This document shows positions 7,664 to 16,971 of a DNA stretch of 48,361 nt, piece after piece. Positions within the stretch are counted from its first letter, which is position 1; the number at the start of each line of letters is the position of its first letter. The notes below the pieces were generated by a model, which saw only the letters and a list, made by a program, of their open reading frames with translations, was not told where the DNA came from and did not search any database. The DNA comes from Methanogenium sp. MK-MG. GTDB taxonomy: Archaea > Halobacteriota > Methanomicrobia > Methanomicrobiales > Methanomicrobiaceae. A program made the translations under genes and the position numbers. The stretch spans positions 1-48,361 of the forward strand of contig NZ_JAAAWJ010000010.1 in NCBI RefSeq assembly GCF_009914725.1. Reading direction: 5' to 3'.

Positions 7664-9385
7664 TCACTTTGTTGCATCGACCTCGATGACATACGGATTC
7701 GGCACATAGTGGTGTCCCTCAACCGCGTAGTTGTTCTGTGTCACGGTGTAATACCGGCGGAACTTCTCTGAAATATCACGCTCAACCATCGGGTTGTCAT
7801 TGACTGTGGCATTGACCCAGAAGGTGCGCTTGTTGCCCATGTCAACGATCTCGCCCTCCTTCACGATCAATTTGCCGCCCTTGATGAGATATGCTGCATT
7901 ACCGAATGCATACTCAATCTTCTCAGGGTCGTCGGTGTCAGTTTCCGGGTTGTACGGATAGACTGCGACATCACCCTCAAGACCTGGTTTGAGTGAACCG
8001 AACATGTGGCCGAGACCAAGGGTCTTTGCCGGTCCTGCACGGGTCATCATTGCAAGTTCGTAGAGTGAAATTTCGCGATCAAGTTCACCGATGTAACAGC
8101 GCTCGCGGATCCTGTCGCCGTATTTGAGCGTGTTGTCAAGCATGTCATCACGTGCCTTTGCACTCATGAGCCACTTGTAGACACGCGGGTAGCGGCAGAG
8201 TGGTCCTGCATTTGGTGCATCGGTGGTGATGTATGCACGCATCGGGTCCTTGATGAAGAGACCACACTCAAGACCGACTGCCCACTGGGCGCCGGCGATG
8301 AACGTCTTCGGGTTGTAGATGAACGGAACAACACCGGATCCGGTCTCAAGCTCCACATCCGTGTTTGCCCACTTGAGATTATTCATGTGGGAGAGATGGT
8401 GCTCGAAAGGACCGTCTGCCGTCATCGTGGTGGTCTCGTCAAGGGTTACGACACCAAGGTCATAGCTGATGTTGTCAACTGAGTTGATGTAGTCAACAAC
8501 TTCCTTAGACTTAGACTCAAAGAACTTGGACGAATAGCTTTCACCACCGTAGCAGTGGAACTGCAGGTGCGTGTTGTGAAGCACAACGTCACGGCCGAAG
8601 TCATTCTGCGGCTTGAAGCCCTCTGCAATCTTCAGGGTGTCAAGGGTGATCTCGTAGTTGCCCGGTTCACCAAGACCGTTCCCATGCACATGCATACAGT
8701 GCGGAAGGCCGAGGTACTCGTTTGCTTCGATGAGGCCGGAGACAATCTGCCGGGGGGTCACGTCAAAGTACGGGACCACATCATCGACGGTCTCACAGTT
8801 CAGTCCCCATCCCCAGGACTCGGTACCACCAGGGTTCACACACTTGATGCCATATCCCTTGGTCTGGTTGAGAAGCCATGCAATGTATGCTGCGGTGTTC
8901 TCAATCTCATTCTCCTTGAGGTATTCAAGGACAAACCAGTTGTTACCAAAGACAGGAAGTGCTCCCTGGTCGATGATCGGAGTGTCGCGGATCTCCTCAT
9001 GGGTATGGCGTGCATACAGAGGCGGCATTGCTGCCTCCATAGAGAAGCCGAATCCCATGCGTGCATACAGGTATGCGGTTCTGAAAACGGTAGGGACGGA
9101 GAATCCACCCTCCATGCGCTTAATACCGCTGCCTGCCGTACCATTGAAGAGCTTATCTTCCGGACGGAAATTCCGGCCCGTATTCACTTTGGGACCTGCG
9201 ACATGTGCGTGTACGTCAACACCTGCCGCCATCACGGTCATGCCAGTGGCATCGATGATGGTCGGGTTTGTGACATCGCCTGCATCGGCCATCTTGCCGT
9301 CTTTGATGGCGACATCCACTTTGTCTCCGTTAATCCCCAGGATTGGGTCGTAGACAAAACCATTTTTGATGAGATAATCTGTCAT
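7664..9385 (-). CDS. fwdA: Formylmethanofuran dehydrogenase subunit A (amidohydrolase)
   Basis: A 573-residue amidohydrolase-superfamily subunit that condenses formate, delivered through an internal tunnel from FwdB, with methanofuran to give formylmethanofuran. The metal-binding H59-A-H61 motif lies in GVDVHAHVAG. Lys181 in GIKCVNPGG fits the carboxylated lysine that bridges the two zinc ions in the solved structure. Length is normal. It starts 2 bases after the fwdB stop, indicating tight coupling in the order fwdD-B-A-C. Confidence 0.97.
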   Translation of the reverse strand: MTDYLIKNGFVYDPILGINGDKVDVAIKDGKMADAGDVTNPTIIDATGMTVMAAGVDVHAHVAGPKVNTGRNFRPEDKLFNGTAGSGIKRMEGGFSVPTVFRTAYLYARMGFGFSMEAAMPPLYARHTHEEIRDTPIIDQGALPVFGNNWFVLEYLKENEIENTAAYIAWLLNQTKGYGIKCVNPGGTESWGWGLNCETVDDVVPYFDVTPRQIVSGLIEANEYLGLPHCMHVHGNGLGEPGNYEITLDTLKIAEGFKPQNDFGRDVVLHNTHLQFHCYGGESYSSKFFESKSKEVVDYINSVDNISYDLGVVTLDETTTMTADGPFEHHLSHMNNLKWANTDVELETGSGVVPFIYNPKTFIAGAQWAVGLECGLFIKDPMRAYITTDAPNAGPLCRYPRVYKWLMSAKARDDMLDNTLKYGDRIRERCYIGELDREISLYELAMMTRAGPAKTLGLGHMFGSLKPGLEGDVAVYPYNPETDTDDPEKIEYAFGNAAYLIKGGKLIVKEGEIVDMGNKRTFWVNATVNDNPMVERDISEKFRRYYTVTQNNYAVEGHHYVPNPYVIEVDATK

Positions 9386-9387
9386 GA

Positions 9388-10704
9388 TTATGCTGCCCCC
9401 TTCAGTTCCCGTACACGGGTAAGAACCAGCTGGAGGAACTCATCATCTGTGAGCATTCCCTCAGGGGGTTCAACAACCTTTCTGGTCTCAATCGGGACAT
9501 TATCCATACGGTATGCACAACCGCCGACTTCAACGCCCACAAATGCCACCGGGACATGCAGCTTTGACACTGCGGATGTCGGAGTGATGTGCGGGTCGAT
9601 ACAGACAGACGGAAGCTTGGCAATCTTCTTCACGGAACCGACCGGGAAGTGTGCACCGGGGTCAGACCCGAGTACAAAGACTGCATCAACCTCGTCACGA
9701 ATAAGCAGATCATTGGATGACGAATCGCCGGGATTATATCGGGCAAATCCGCGGGTCAGGTCAAGACAGAACGGGAAACCGAACTCCCATCCCCAGACCT
9801 GTCCGGAGCCGGTCACATTGTAATGACCCCGCATCGCTACGATGGCTGCTTTCGTGTAGTCATTGAGGTCACGGGTGACCATGATTGCAATATCGATGTT
9901 GTGGTTCTTCCCGAGTGAATGGGTCACACCCATACCGAAGAAGATGGCCGTAAACCGGCCGGACTTGAGTGTATCTGCGATTTCGTAGATCTGCTCTTTG
10001 GGTATGCCCGCAACAACATCCGGAAGCTTTTCGCCACGGATGGCGACACGGATAGCGCTCAGGAGCTCATAGTCACGACCCTGCTCAAGCTGGACATGTA
10101 CATCTGCCATCTTGGCGGTGTCGGTGTTCCGTGGGTCGACCACGATCATCTTTCTTGACTTTGAACCCTTGCCGGTGAAGAAACCACGGGGGTATATTGA
10201 GTACCGCGACATGTGACGCGGGTGAGCATGTGCCGGGTTGCATCCCCAGAAGACCACACGGTCTGCACGGTTTGCAATCTCACCGAGGGTTGCTGACGGC
10301 ACACCGACATCCTGCACAGCAATCAGGGTTGAACCGTGACAAACTGTTGCAGTGTTGTCCATGCATGCACCGACTTCCTCACCGATCTCTGAGCCTGTGC
10401 TCTGTGCAGTACAGTTGGTCGATGACCAGCCGTACATCAGTGGCTTCTTGGCATCAACGAGCAGGTTTGCAGTATAGTCGGCTGCCTCATCATACGTTAC
10501 TTCTTTCCAGGAGCCATCTTCCTGCTTCATCCGGGGACGGGTCAGACGATCCTTTGCCTGGGAATGGAGAAACTTTGCCGCTCCAATGGCGCAGGCATTG
10601 TACACCTCAAGGATCTCCTCTCCGTCATCGGAGAGAGCAACCTCAAGATCATCGCAGAGCGTCCCGCAGAATGGACAGACGACATCTGTTACTATTTTAG
10701 CCAT
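9388..10704 (-). CDS. fwdB: Formylmethanofuran dehydrogenase subunit B, cysteine form
   Basis: A 438-residue catalytic subunit of the DMSO reductase/formate dehydrogenase superfamily that reduces CO2 to formate at a W- or Mo-bis-pyranopterin centre. The N-terminal CPFCGTLC (C10, C13, C17) with C38 binds a [4Fe-4S] cluster. Cys122 in TVCHGS is the expected metal ligand, so this is a cysteine and not a selenocysteine enzyme. The C-terminal molybdopterin-binding part of a normal formate dehydrogenase is encoded separately as fwdD. Whether W or Mo is used cannot be told from sequence alone. Confidence 0.96.
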   Translation of the reverse strand: MAKIVTDVVCPFCGTLCDDLEVALSDDGEEILEVYNACAIGAAKFLHSQAKDRLTRPRMKQEDGSWKEVTYDEAADYTANLLVDAKKPLMYGWSSTNCTAQSTGSEIGEEVGACMDNTATVCHGSTLIAVQDVGVPSATLGEIANRADRVVFWGCNPAHAHPRHMSRYSIYPRGFFTGKGSKSRKMIVVDPRNTDTAKMADVHVQLEQGRDYELLSAIRVAIRGEKLPDVVAGIPKEQIYEIADTLKSGRFTAIFFGMGVTHSLGKNHNIDIAIMVTRDLNDYTKAAIVAMRGHYNVTGSGQVWGWEFGFPFCLDLTRGFARYNPGDSSSNDLLIRDEVDAVFVLGSDPGAHFPVGSVKKIAKLPSVCIDPHITPTSAVSKLHVPVAFVGVEVGGCAYRMDNVPIETRKVVEPPEGMLTDDEFLQLVLTRVRELKGAA

Positions 10705-10716
10705 CTTTCATACCGC

Positions 10717-11109
10717 CTATAAGCACTCCTCTGTAATCAGAGCAATGGCGTCAAGGACAATTTCTTCCTCAGCGGCATCAACTGTCACTGGAGTGCCCTT
10801 GAATGTTGGCATCCCGGTGGAGTAGGTATTGGGGTCAACAAGTGCATTGGCCCATGGTCCCATGGGGATCCACCCGAGCCCGGGGTGCGGGCCCTGGGTT
10901 GCGCCGATTGCCTTGACCACAACAGTCCCAAATTCACTGGAGACACGAACATTCGTATTCTTAAAGCACCCGAGACGCTTGAAATCAACGTCATCGAGTT
11001 CAAGGATCCCGCAGGCATCCCGATAGGCAAGCTTCTCCTTGCCATTTTCCATCGAGACGCCCTGCTGGATCGTCCTGCCTGAAATCAGGTTTATCTGAAT
11101 AGCTGCCAC
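10717..11109 (-). CDS. fwdD: Formylmethanofuran dehydrogenase subunit D
   Basis: A 130-residue molybdopterin-dinucleotide-binding domain protein that completes the pterin site of FwdB. It starts MAAIQINLISGRTIQQG, the usual FwdD/FmdD opening, and contains GPHPGLGWIPMGPWAN, a conserved stretch near the cofactor. It lies 12 bases before fwdB and directly after mvhD, so it marks where the fwd part of the operon resumes after the inserted hdr genes. Confidence 0.95.
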   Translation of the reverse strand: MAAIQINLISGRTIQQGVSMENGKEKLAYRDACGILELDDVDFKRLGCFKNTNVRVSSEFGTVVVKAIGATQGPHPGLGWIPMGPWANALVDPNTYSTGMPTFKGTPVTVDAAEEEIVLDAIALITEECL

Positions 11110-11128
11110 ACCTTCATCTCCGATTCAG

Positions 11129-11554
11129 TTATCTCTCGTACTTTTTCAGCGGACTTGGGCCAAGTTCTTTGACCGTTTTAACAACATCTTCCATGACTGC
11201 TCCCCACTTTGCACCCTCGGATGCAGAGACGAAGGTCATTCTCAGACGGTTGTCATCAAGACCGATATTCTTCAGGAGATTCTTCACGAGGAACATGCGC
11301 TTTGCGCACTTGTAGTTGCCCTCAAGGTAGTGGCAGTCACCGAAGTGGCACCCTGAGATCAGCATCCCATCTGCACCATCCTGAAACGCCTTCATGATGA
11401 AGAGCGGATCAACACGGCCTGTGCACATCACACGGATGGCACGGACATCAGGCGGATACTGAACACGGGCACCACCGGCAAGGTCTGCACCTGCGTATGA
11501 ACACCAGTTACAGATGATTGCAATAATTTTTGGATTCCAGTTCTCATCTGTCAT
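11129..11554 (-). CDS. mvhD: Methyl-viologen-reducing hydrogenase delta subunit
   Basis: A 141-residue MvhD/FlpD-type [2Fe-2S] protein. Cysteines lie in CNWC (C15, C18), in RVMCTGRV and in SGCHFGDCHY, the usual ligand set. MvhD passes electrons from a hydrogenase or formate dehydrogenase to HdrA. No mvhA or mvhG genes and no fdhAB occur nearby, so the electron-input enzyme must be encoded elsewhere. It begins 2 bases after hdrA and precedes fwdD by 19 bases. Confidence 0.93.
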   Translation of the reverse strand: MTDENWNPKIIAIICNWCSYAGADLAGGARVQYPPDVRAIRVMCTGRVDPLFIMKAFQDGADGMLISGCHFGDCHYLEGNYKCAKRMFLVKNLLKNIGLDDNRLRMTFVSASEGAKWGAVMEDVVKTVKELGPSPLKKYER

Positions 11555-11556
11555 TA

Positions 11557-13578
11557 CTACTCCCCTCCCTTAAGAAGGAATGCGTCTATCTGAGCACAGA
11601 TCTGTGGTGACGTGAAGTGCTGCATCTTAATTGCACCACCCGGACAGAATCCTCCACAGGTACCACAGCCCTTACACTTTGCTTCGGTTACTTCCATCAC
11701 GGTGCGGCCATTCTTCTCAATAAGGTCAAGTGCACCATACGGGCACTGCTGAAGACACAGACCACAGCCTGCACAGATATCATCCATACACTGTGCAAAG
11801 TACGGCTCAAGCTGCACTTCACCGGTGTGAATTGGAATCGATGCTGCGGATGCGGCACCCTCTGCCTGTGCAACGGTGTCAGGAATATCCTTTGGTCCCT
11901 GACATACACCGGCAAGGTAGATACCTGCGGTGGTGGTGCCACACGGGTTGAGTTTCGGGTGTGCTTCAAGCAGCCAGCCATCCTGTGACTTGGAGACACC
12001 GAACATCTGGCGGATCTTCTCTGATTCAGGCGTCGGCTGAACTGCTGCAGCAAGGACGACCATGTCCATCTCCATACTGACAGGCCTGCCAAGAAGCGTG
12101 TCTTCTGTGTTGACGATGAGGTTCTTTGTGATCGGGTCTTCCAGAATGTTTGCCACACGGCCGCGGATGAACTTTGCACCCTCGTTCTGAATACGGTAGT
12201 AGAACTCCTCATACATCTTTCCAAAGGAACGGATATCCATGTAGAAGAGGTAGGGCACTGCACCAGGGATCTTTTCCATGATCTGGTGGGCGTGCTTGAG
12301 CGAATACATACAGCAGAAGCGGGAACAATACGGTTTGTTAACGCCGCCGGTGTTGTCACGGGAACCTGCACAGAGCACAAATCCGACTTTCATCGGGGTC
12401 TGCCCGTCAGACGGACGAATCAGGTGACCGCCGGTAGGACCGGATGCACAGATGAGACGCTCGAACTCAAGACCGGTGATGACATTGTCAAACCGCTTGT
12501 ATCCCCATTCCTTCTTCTGCTCAATCGGGATGTAATCATACCCGATGGCGAGAATACAGGTACCGACTTTGATCTCCTCAAAGGTGTCAACCATGTCAAG
12601 GTCAATCGCACGCTTTTCAGGGCCACATATGTCAACACAGAGACCACACTTCACACAGGAGTCAAAGTCAATGGTGTAGAGGAGAGGCATAACCTGCGGA
12701 TGATAGATGTAGATTGCCTTACGGGGTGCCATGCCCATCTCAAATGGATTCGGTTTGATGACAGGACATACTTCAGCACAGTCTCCACAGCCGTTACAGC
12801 CGCCGCCGACAATGCCGCGTTCCAATGCTTCGGTTGGGTCAAGGACACCACGTGCCTTCTTCCGGAGGGTAATAGTGAAGTTACCGATGTAGCCTTCTAC
12901 TTTCTCAACTTCAGTGTAGGTCCTGAGTTCAATGTTGGGGTGACGTCCGACATCCACCATCTTTGGTGTCAGGATACACTGTGAACAGTCAAGTGTCGGG
13001 AAGGTCTTGTCGAGCTGGGACATGCGTCCGCCAACGGTCGGGGCCTTCTCTATGAGGTAGGTCTTGATCCCTGCGCTTGCAAGGTCGAGTGCAGCCTGCA
13101 TACCACCGACACCGCCTCCAAGGACGAGTGCGGAGTGCTCCACAGGCACACTCTTTGGCTGGAGGTCTTCAAGCATCCGGGCCTTTGCAACAGCAATAAG
13201 GACCTGGTCCTTTGCTTTTTCGGTTGCGCCTTCCCAGTCGTGCATGTGCACCCAGGAGTTCTGGTCACGGATGTTTGCCATCTCGAACCGGAACATGTTC
13301 AGTCCGCCTTCCTGTGTTGCGGTACGGAACGTCGGCTCATGGAGACGCGGCGAACATGCTGCAACGACAATGCCGTTCAGGTTGTGCTCTTTGATGGCGT
13401 CGATGATCATTGATTGTCCCGGAGTTGAACACATATACTGGTATTCATCAGCGACAACGACACCGTCAAGAGTCTCGGCGTATTTTTTAACCTCTTCAAT
13501 AGAGATGGATCCTGCGATGTTTGTACCGCAGTGACAGATAAACACGCCAATTCGTGGTTCTTCTTTAGTTTCAGCCAT
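11557..13578 (-). CDS. hdrA: Heterodisulfide reductase subunit A, flavin-bifurcating
   Basis: A 673-residue HdrA, the FAD-containing subunit that bifurcates electrons between CoM-S-S-CoB and ferredoxin. The N-terminal domain contains ICHCG (about 14-18). The FAD-binding GGGVGGM is at about 154-160. Ferredoxin motifs are CNGCGDCAEVC (about 260), CVKCGLCVDIC (about 305), CAGCGLCLQQC (about 600) and CKGCGTCGGFC (about 635). LDCSQCILTPKM carries cysteine where some methanogens have selenocysteine. Twelve bases separate it from hdrB. Confidence 0.97.
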   Translation of the reverse strand: MAETKEEPRIGVFICHCGTNIAGSISIEEVKKYAETLDGVVVADEYQYMCSTPGQSMIIDAIKEHNLNGIVVAACSPRLHEPTFRTATQEGGLNMFRFEMANIRDQNSWVHMHDWEGATEKAKDQVLIAVAKARMLEDLQPKSVPVEHSALVLGGGVGGMQAALDLASAGIKTYLIEKAPTVGGRMSQLDKTFPTLDCSQCILTPKMVDVGRHPNIELRTYTEVEKVEGYIGNFTITLRKKARGVLDPTEALERGIVGGGCNGCGDCAEVCPVIKPNPFEMGMAPRKAIYIYHPQVMPLLYTIDFDSCVKCGLCVDICGPEKRAIDLDMVDTFEEIKVGTCILAIGYDYIPIEQKKEWGYKRFDNVITGLEFERLICASGPTGGHLIRPSDGQTPMKVGFVLCAGSRDNTGGVNKPYCSRFCCMYSLKHAHQIMEKIPGAVPYLFYMDIRSFGKMYEEFYYRIQNEGAKFIRGRVANILEDPITKNLIVNTEDTLLGRPVSMEMDMVVLAAAVQPTPESEKIRQMFGVSKSQDGWLLEAHPKLNPCGTTTAGIYLAGVCQGPKDIPDTVAQAEGAASAASIPIHTGEVQLEPYFAQCMDDICAGCGLCLQQCPYGALDLIEKNGRTVMEVTEAKCKGCGTCGGFCPGGAIKMQHFTSPQICAQIDAFLLKGGE

Positions 13579-13590
13579 TCATTTCACCTC

Positions 13591-14493
13591 TTAAAGGATC
13601 TTCTCCAGGAATGGTTTGCAGTCAACAGCGTGCAGATCAAGAGCAAGCTCCTGCGGAGTCATACCCTGTGCAAGACCAAGGAGTTCGTTGTAGTGAAGAA
13701 CCGGAAGGTTATAGACCTGACCGAATTTCTCCTGAATTTCAACCTGACCACGGTCGTACTGAAGCTGGCAGAACGGACAGAACTCAGTGATTGCGTCAGC
13801 CCCGACTTCCTGTACATTGATCAGTTTCTCATTGGTAATATCCAGTGAGTGAGTCAGGTCAAACCCACGGACACCGCCGCCGGCACCACAGCACTGCATC
13901 TTGTTGCGGTACTGAACAGACTCTGCTCCCAGTGCATCGATGAGTTCCTCAAACCACATGGGGTTCTCGGTGTCACCGAAGTGGCGCTCCTTCTTAGGCT
14001 TCATCAGATGGCATCCATAGTGTGGCGCGATCTTTGTTCCGTTAAGCGGGCGGGTAACGCTCGCACGAACCTTCTCAACACCACAGATCTTCTCATCATA
14101 ATAGAGTTCAATCAGGTGCCAGACATCAATGGAACCCTTGAATTCCATATCGACTTCTGCAAGCACTTCGTTCACACCGTCACGGAGTTCGTCGTTGTGC
14201 TTGAGGATGTGGTTGACTTCCCAGATAGACTTGTAGCACCCGTTACAGATGAGGGTGATGTCCATCTTCATCTCTTCTGCAAGCACGAGGTTGCGTGCTG
14301 CAAGTGCATACCATACGTTCAGGTCAATTGACCCAAACGCACCAGGCGCAGGACAACAGCTTGCTCCTTTCAGCGGCAGAAGTTCAATACCCAGTTTTTC
14401 ACTGGTTTTAATAGCTGCAGCTTCACATCCGGGGTACCGGTTTGGTGCAATACAGCCAAGGAAGAATGCGTACTGTTTCATATCTCCAGACAT
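13591..14493 (-). CDS. hdrB: Heterodisulfide reductase subunit B
   Basis: Catalytic subunit, 300 residues, with two CCG domains. The cysteines in FFLGCIAP, GASCCPAP and CNGC form one set, and those in YGCHLMKP, QCCGAGGG and CPFCQLQ form the second. These bind the two non-cubane [4Fe-4S] clusters that cleave the CoM-CoB heterodisulfide. The first ATG (14493) abuts the hdrC stop and follows GAGGAG. A second ATG at 14481 (MKQYAFFLG) follows GGAGAT and gives the more usual family N-terminus, so the start is uncertain by four codons. Confidence 0.96.
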   Translation of the reverse strand: MSGDMKQYAFFLGCIAPNRYPGCEAAAIKTSEKLGIELLPLKGASCCPAPGAFGSIDLNVWYALAARNLVLAEEMKMDITLICNGCYKSIWEVNHILKHNDELRDGVNEVLAEVDMEFKGSIDVWHLIELYYDEKICGVEKVRASVTRPLNGTKIAPHYGCHLMKPKKERHFGDTENPMWFEELIDALGAESVQYRNKMQCCGAGGGVRGFDLTHSLDITNEKLINVQEVGADAITEFCPFCQLQYDRGQVEIQEKFGQVYNLPVLHYNELLGLAQGMTPQELALDLHAVDCKPFLEKIL

Positions 14494-15078
14494 TTACTTA
14501 CTCTCCTCGGCGAGAATCCGGTCTGCATTCTCTTTCATCTTGTAGAAATCCATGATCTTCTGAATTCCCGGAATAAATTCGGGATAACTGTGTGTCGTTG
14601 GCGGATCTGCCGGCAGGCCGAGCTTTACACGGGCTGCTCTGTTGACATCGTTATTTGGCACACCATGTCCGGTGTTATAGATAAGCTGCACGGTCTTGAG
14701 GAAGTTGCGTGGCACAATATCAATCTTGAACGCAAGGTTCCTCATTGCCATGATCACATCAGTTGGTGCGAGGTCACGCGGGCAGCGATCTGTACACGAA
14801 TAGCAGGTAGTACAGAGCCACAGGTCCGGGTCATTAAGTGCTTCCTGCTCGAGCCCAAGCACTCCTTTTCTCATGAAGAGACGAATCCGATACGAACTGC
14901 GTGGTGCTGACGGACATGAACCTGTGCATGTTCCGCACTGGTAGCACATATTGGCAGCCGTACGACTGAGTTTTTTCACATCTTCGAGAAACTGAGGGTT
15001 GGAATCATTAGCATAATAACTCGTATCTCTGAGTTTCTCTTCCAGTTCGGCATTGCCGTATTCTTTTACTCTTGCCAT
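14494..15078 (-). CDS. hdrC: Heterodisulfide reductase subunit C
   Basis: A 194-residue soluble HdrC with two [4Fe-4S] motifs, CYQCGTCTGSC near residue 45 and CTTCYSCTDRC near residue 90, which carry electrons from HdrA to HdrB. There is no membrane segment, so this is the cytoplasmic HdrABC type and not the cytochrome-linked HdrDE. It lies 10 bases after fwdF and runs directly into hdrB. Confidence 0.95.
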   Translation of the reverse strand: MARVKEYGNAELEEKLRDTSYYANDSNPQFLEDVKKLSRTAANMCYQCGTCTGSCPSAPRSSYRIRLFMRKGVLGLEQEALNDPDLWLCTTCYSCTDRCPRDLAPTDVIMAMRNLAFKIDIVPRNFLKTVQLIYNTGHGVPNNDVNRAARVKLGLPADPPTTHSYPEFIPGIQKIMDFYKMKENADRILAEESK

Positions 15079-15088
15079 TTCCTTTTCC

Positions 15089-16252
15089 TCACGCGGTTTC
15101 CATCATCTTGAGTTCAACCTCGTCCTTTGCGGCCTCTTTTACCATAGAGGTGCGCGGAGTGCAGAGTTTGTCCTTGATTCTCAGGAAGAGATCCGTCTCC
15201 TTACCCTTCACACGGATATTAGTCCGCGTCAGAGTAATGATATCCTCACCGGGACATGCGTTCACACACGCACCACAGAGAATACAGAAGTCCTTGTTGA
15301 CTGCAATTACAGGTTCATTCTCGCCTCTCAGGTCCTTTGCAGGCTTCGGAGTAGGGAGATAGATTGCATTTGCGGGACAGACCTCAACACAGGTGGAACA
15401 CCCGGCAGGGCACTTATCTGCATTGAACTCAATGTCACCTTCAAAGATCTTCTCAACGGTGATTGCCTCGGCCGGACAGTTGATGTCACACCAGCGGCAG
15501 GTACAGCAGTTCTCTTCAATGATTTCTACCTTGCCACTGAGCTTTGCTGATTCAACCGTCCTCTCAACGACGATTGCATCTTCAGGACATGCTTCAACAC
15601 AGATCTGACAGGCGTCACAGAGTTTCTCGTCCCAGACAACATCGCCCACGACTGCACCGGACTCTGCGGAGAACGGTTTGCGCTTCACATCAATTGCCTG
15701 ACAAAGTTCTGAACAGATACCACAGCGAGTACACTTTTCATCATCAACGGTGAAAGTGGTCTTTGCTGCGAGTACTGACTGCTTCTCAAGTGCTCCGTCA
15801 ACCGTTCCCTCAAATGCAGGGACTTCACGGCTGATTGCATCGCGGGGACAGACGTCCTCACAGATGGTACAGCGGACACACTTGTCCTGGTCAATCTTTG
15901 TGACCATATCATATTCAGGGAACCCTTCACGCTCGATAATCGGAAGAGCTTCCTCGCCGTCAACTTTGAGAGTCAGGGAGTTGAACGGGCACATAACGAC
16001 GCAGACACCACAATATGAGCACTTTTTCTCATCAATATTAATGGGTTCTGCATAGTCTACTACACCACGACGGACAGCGCCTACCAGTCCTAGACTGATC
16101 GCTTCCTCCGGACAGGATTCTGCACAGATTCCGCATCCGGTACATGTCTGTCCGTTCAGAATCAGGCTGCTAACGCTCGTGAGGAGCTTCTGCTCCATAA
16201 TAACGTTAACGCCGTCTCTCTTTTTGGAGAATTTCGGGAAGAATGTATCCAT
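15089..16252 (-). CDS. fwdF: Polyferredoxin of formylmethanofuran dehydrogenase
   Basis: A 387-residue polyferredoxin with eight Cys motifs for [4Fe-4S] clusters, among them CTGCGICAESC, CSYCGVCVVMC, CVRCTICEDVC, CTRCGICSELC, CDACQICVEAC and CILCGACVNAC. FwdF forms the electron wire of the Fwd complex and links it to Hdr. I start it at ATG 16252 (MDTFFPKFSKK), 8 bases after the fwdG stop and preceded by GGAG. An upstream in-frame extension of 17 codons lies inside fwdG and does not look like FwdF. Confidence 0.93.
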   Translation of the reverse strand: MDTFFPKFSKKRDGVNVIMEQKLLTSVSSLILNGQTCTGCGICAESCPEEAISLGLVGAVRRGVVDYAEPINIDEKKCSYCGVCVVMCPFNSLTLKVDGEEALPIIEREGFPEYDMVTKIDQDKCVRCTICEDVCPRDAISREVPAFEGTVDGALEKQSVLAAKTTFTVDDEKCTRCGICSELCQAIDVKRKPFSAESGAVVGDVVWDEKLCDACQICVEACPEDAIVVERTVESAKLSGKVEIIEENCCTCRWCDINCPAEAITVEKIFEGDIEFNADKCPAGCSTCVEVCPANAIYLPTPKPAKDLRGENEPVIAVNKDFCILCGACVNACPGEDIITLTRTNIRVKGKETDLFLRIKDKLCTPRTSMVKEAAKDEVELKMMETA

Positions 16253-16260
16253 GTTAAACC

Positions 16261-16536
16261 TCACTCCATACCTTCTGCCAGGGATTTGGATCTCGAATCC
16301 CACGGTCCTGCCAGCCGTATCACATTAAACGGGCATGCCTCAACACATACGCCACACCCGGCGCAGAGTTCGTGATCTACATCGAGAACAATGGCCTTGC
16401 CATTCTTCACCTGGTAGATCTTCTCGTCGGTCACCGGATCTACTGTAAACAGCTCCAGTGCATCGACAGGACATGCAACCACACATGCGTTACAACCGGT
16501 ACACCGCTCCATGTTAATATGCAATGCAAATGCCAT
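16261..16536 (-). CDS. fwdG: Ferredoxin subunit of formylmethanofuran dehydrogenase
   Basis: A 91-residue two-cluster ferredoxin with motifs CTGCNACVVAC and CAGCGVCVEAC. It is the first gene of the ten-gene operon and precedes fwdF, as in other fwd operons. I start it at ATG 16536 (MAFALHINMERC) and not at the GTG four codons upstream, because a GGTG lies about 8 bases before the ATG. It is probably the ferredoxin subunit closest to FwdB. Confidence 0.88.
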   Translation of the reverse strand: MAFALHINMERCTGCNACVVACPVDALELFTVDPVTDEKIYQVKNGKAIVLDVDHELCAGCGVCVEACPFNVIRLAGPWDSRSKSLAEGME

Positions 16537-16971
16537 GGTTTCACGCACCAGTATCGATCAAATCGATTACAGGAAAAGTTGTTGAAAAGAATAGATAAAG
16601 GTATTGAAGCGAGGTGCTTTCGAAAGAACAGAGCACAACCCATGTTTTCCGATAAAAAACATTTACAATCAGCAAAAATCAATACCCTTTCATTAATTTT
16701 AGAAATGCACATCCACCGATAATAACCAGGAAAAAACCAGAAGTTTTTCTCGTATTCTGCAATTTAGTGATAGTTTCACCTCCTACCCTGAAATTCCCTT
16801 TTTAAAATGCCACACCCCGACATTATTCATCATTTTGCGAACAATAATGCAGGATTCAGGTAACTTTCTCCCAATATCAACAGAGATTCCAATATCAGAA
16901 AAATAATATCCGCACGCTGACATTTTCACACAGTAAATCTAATTTCAATCAAAGACCACCATAATGTTAGC
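16537..16971. promoter_or_regulatory. Divergent promoter region of the fwd-hdr operon and the moeA operon
   Basis: AT-rich and without a convincing gene. For the minus-strand operon a TATA-like CCTTTATCTATTC (about 16590-16602) lies about 55 bases before fwdG. Between them two ATCGAT hexamers (16553-16558, 16562-16567) form a near-symmetrical element at the expected transcription start. For the plus strand an AAAATAATATCC at about 16898-16910 could serve the gene at 16972. Confidence 0.45.

Noticed and set aside
6818-7771. A 317-codon plus-strand frame opposite fwdC
   Set aside because: It is antisense to a well-identified gene, Cys/His-rich without order, and repeats because FwdC itself is repetitive. 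No ribosome binding site.
8555-9823. A 422-codon plus-strand frame opposite fwdA and fwdB
   Set aside because: It spans the junction of two real genes on the other strand and shows no protein family features. This is a by-product of codon bias.
9388-13578. Selenocysteine in FwdB or HdrA
   Set aside because: Both active-site or cluster positions are read as cysteine codons and no in-frame TGA interrupts the genes.
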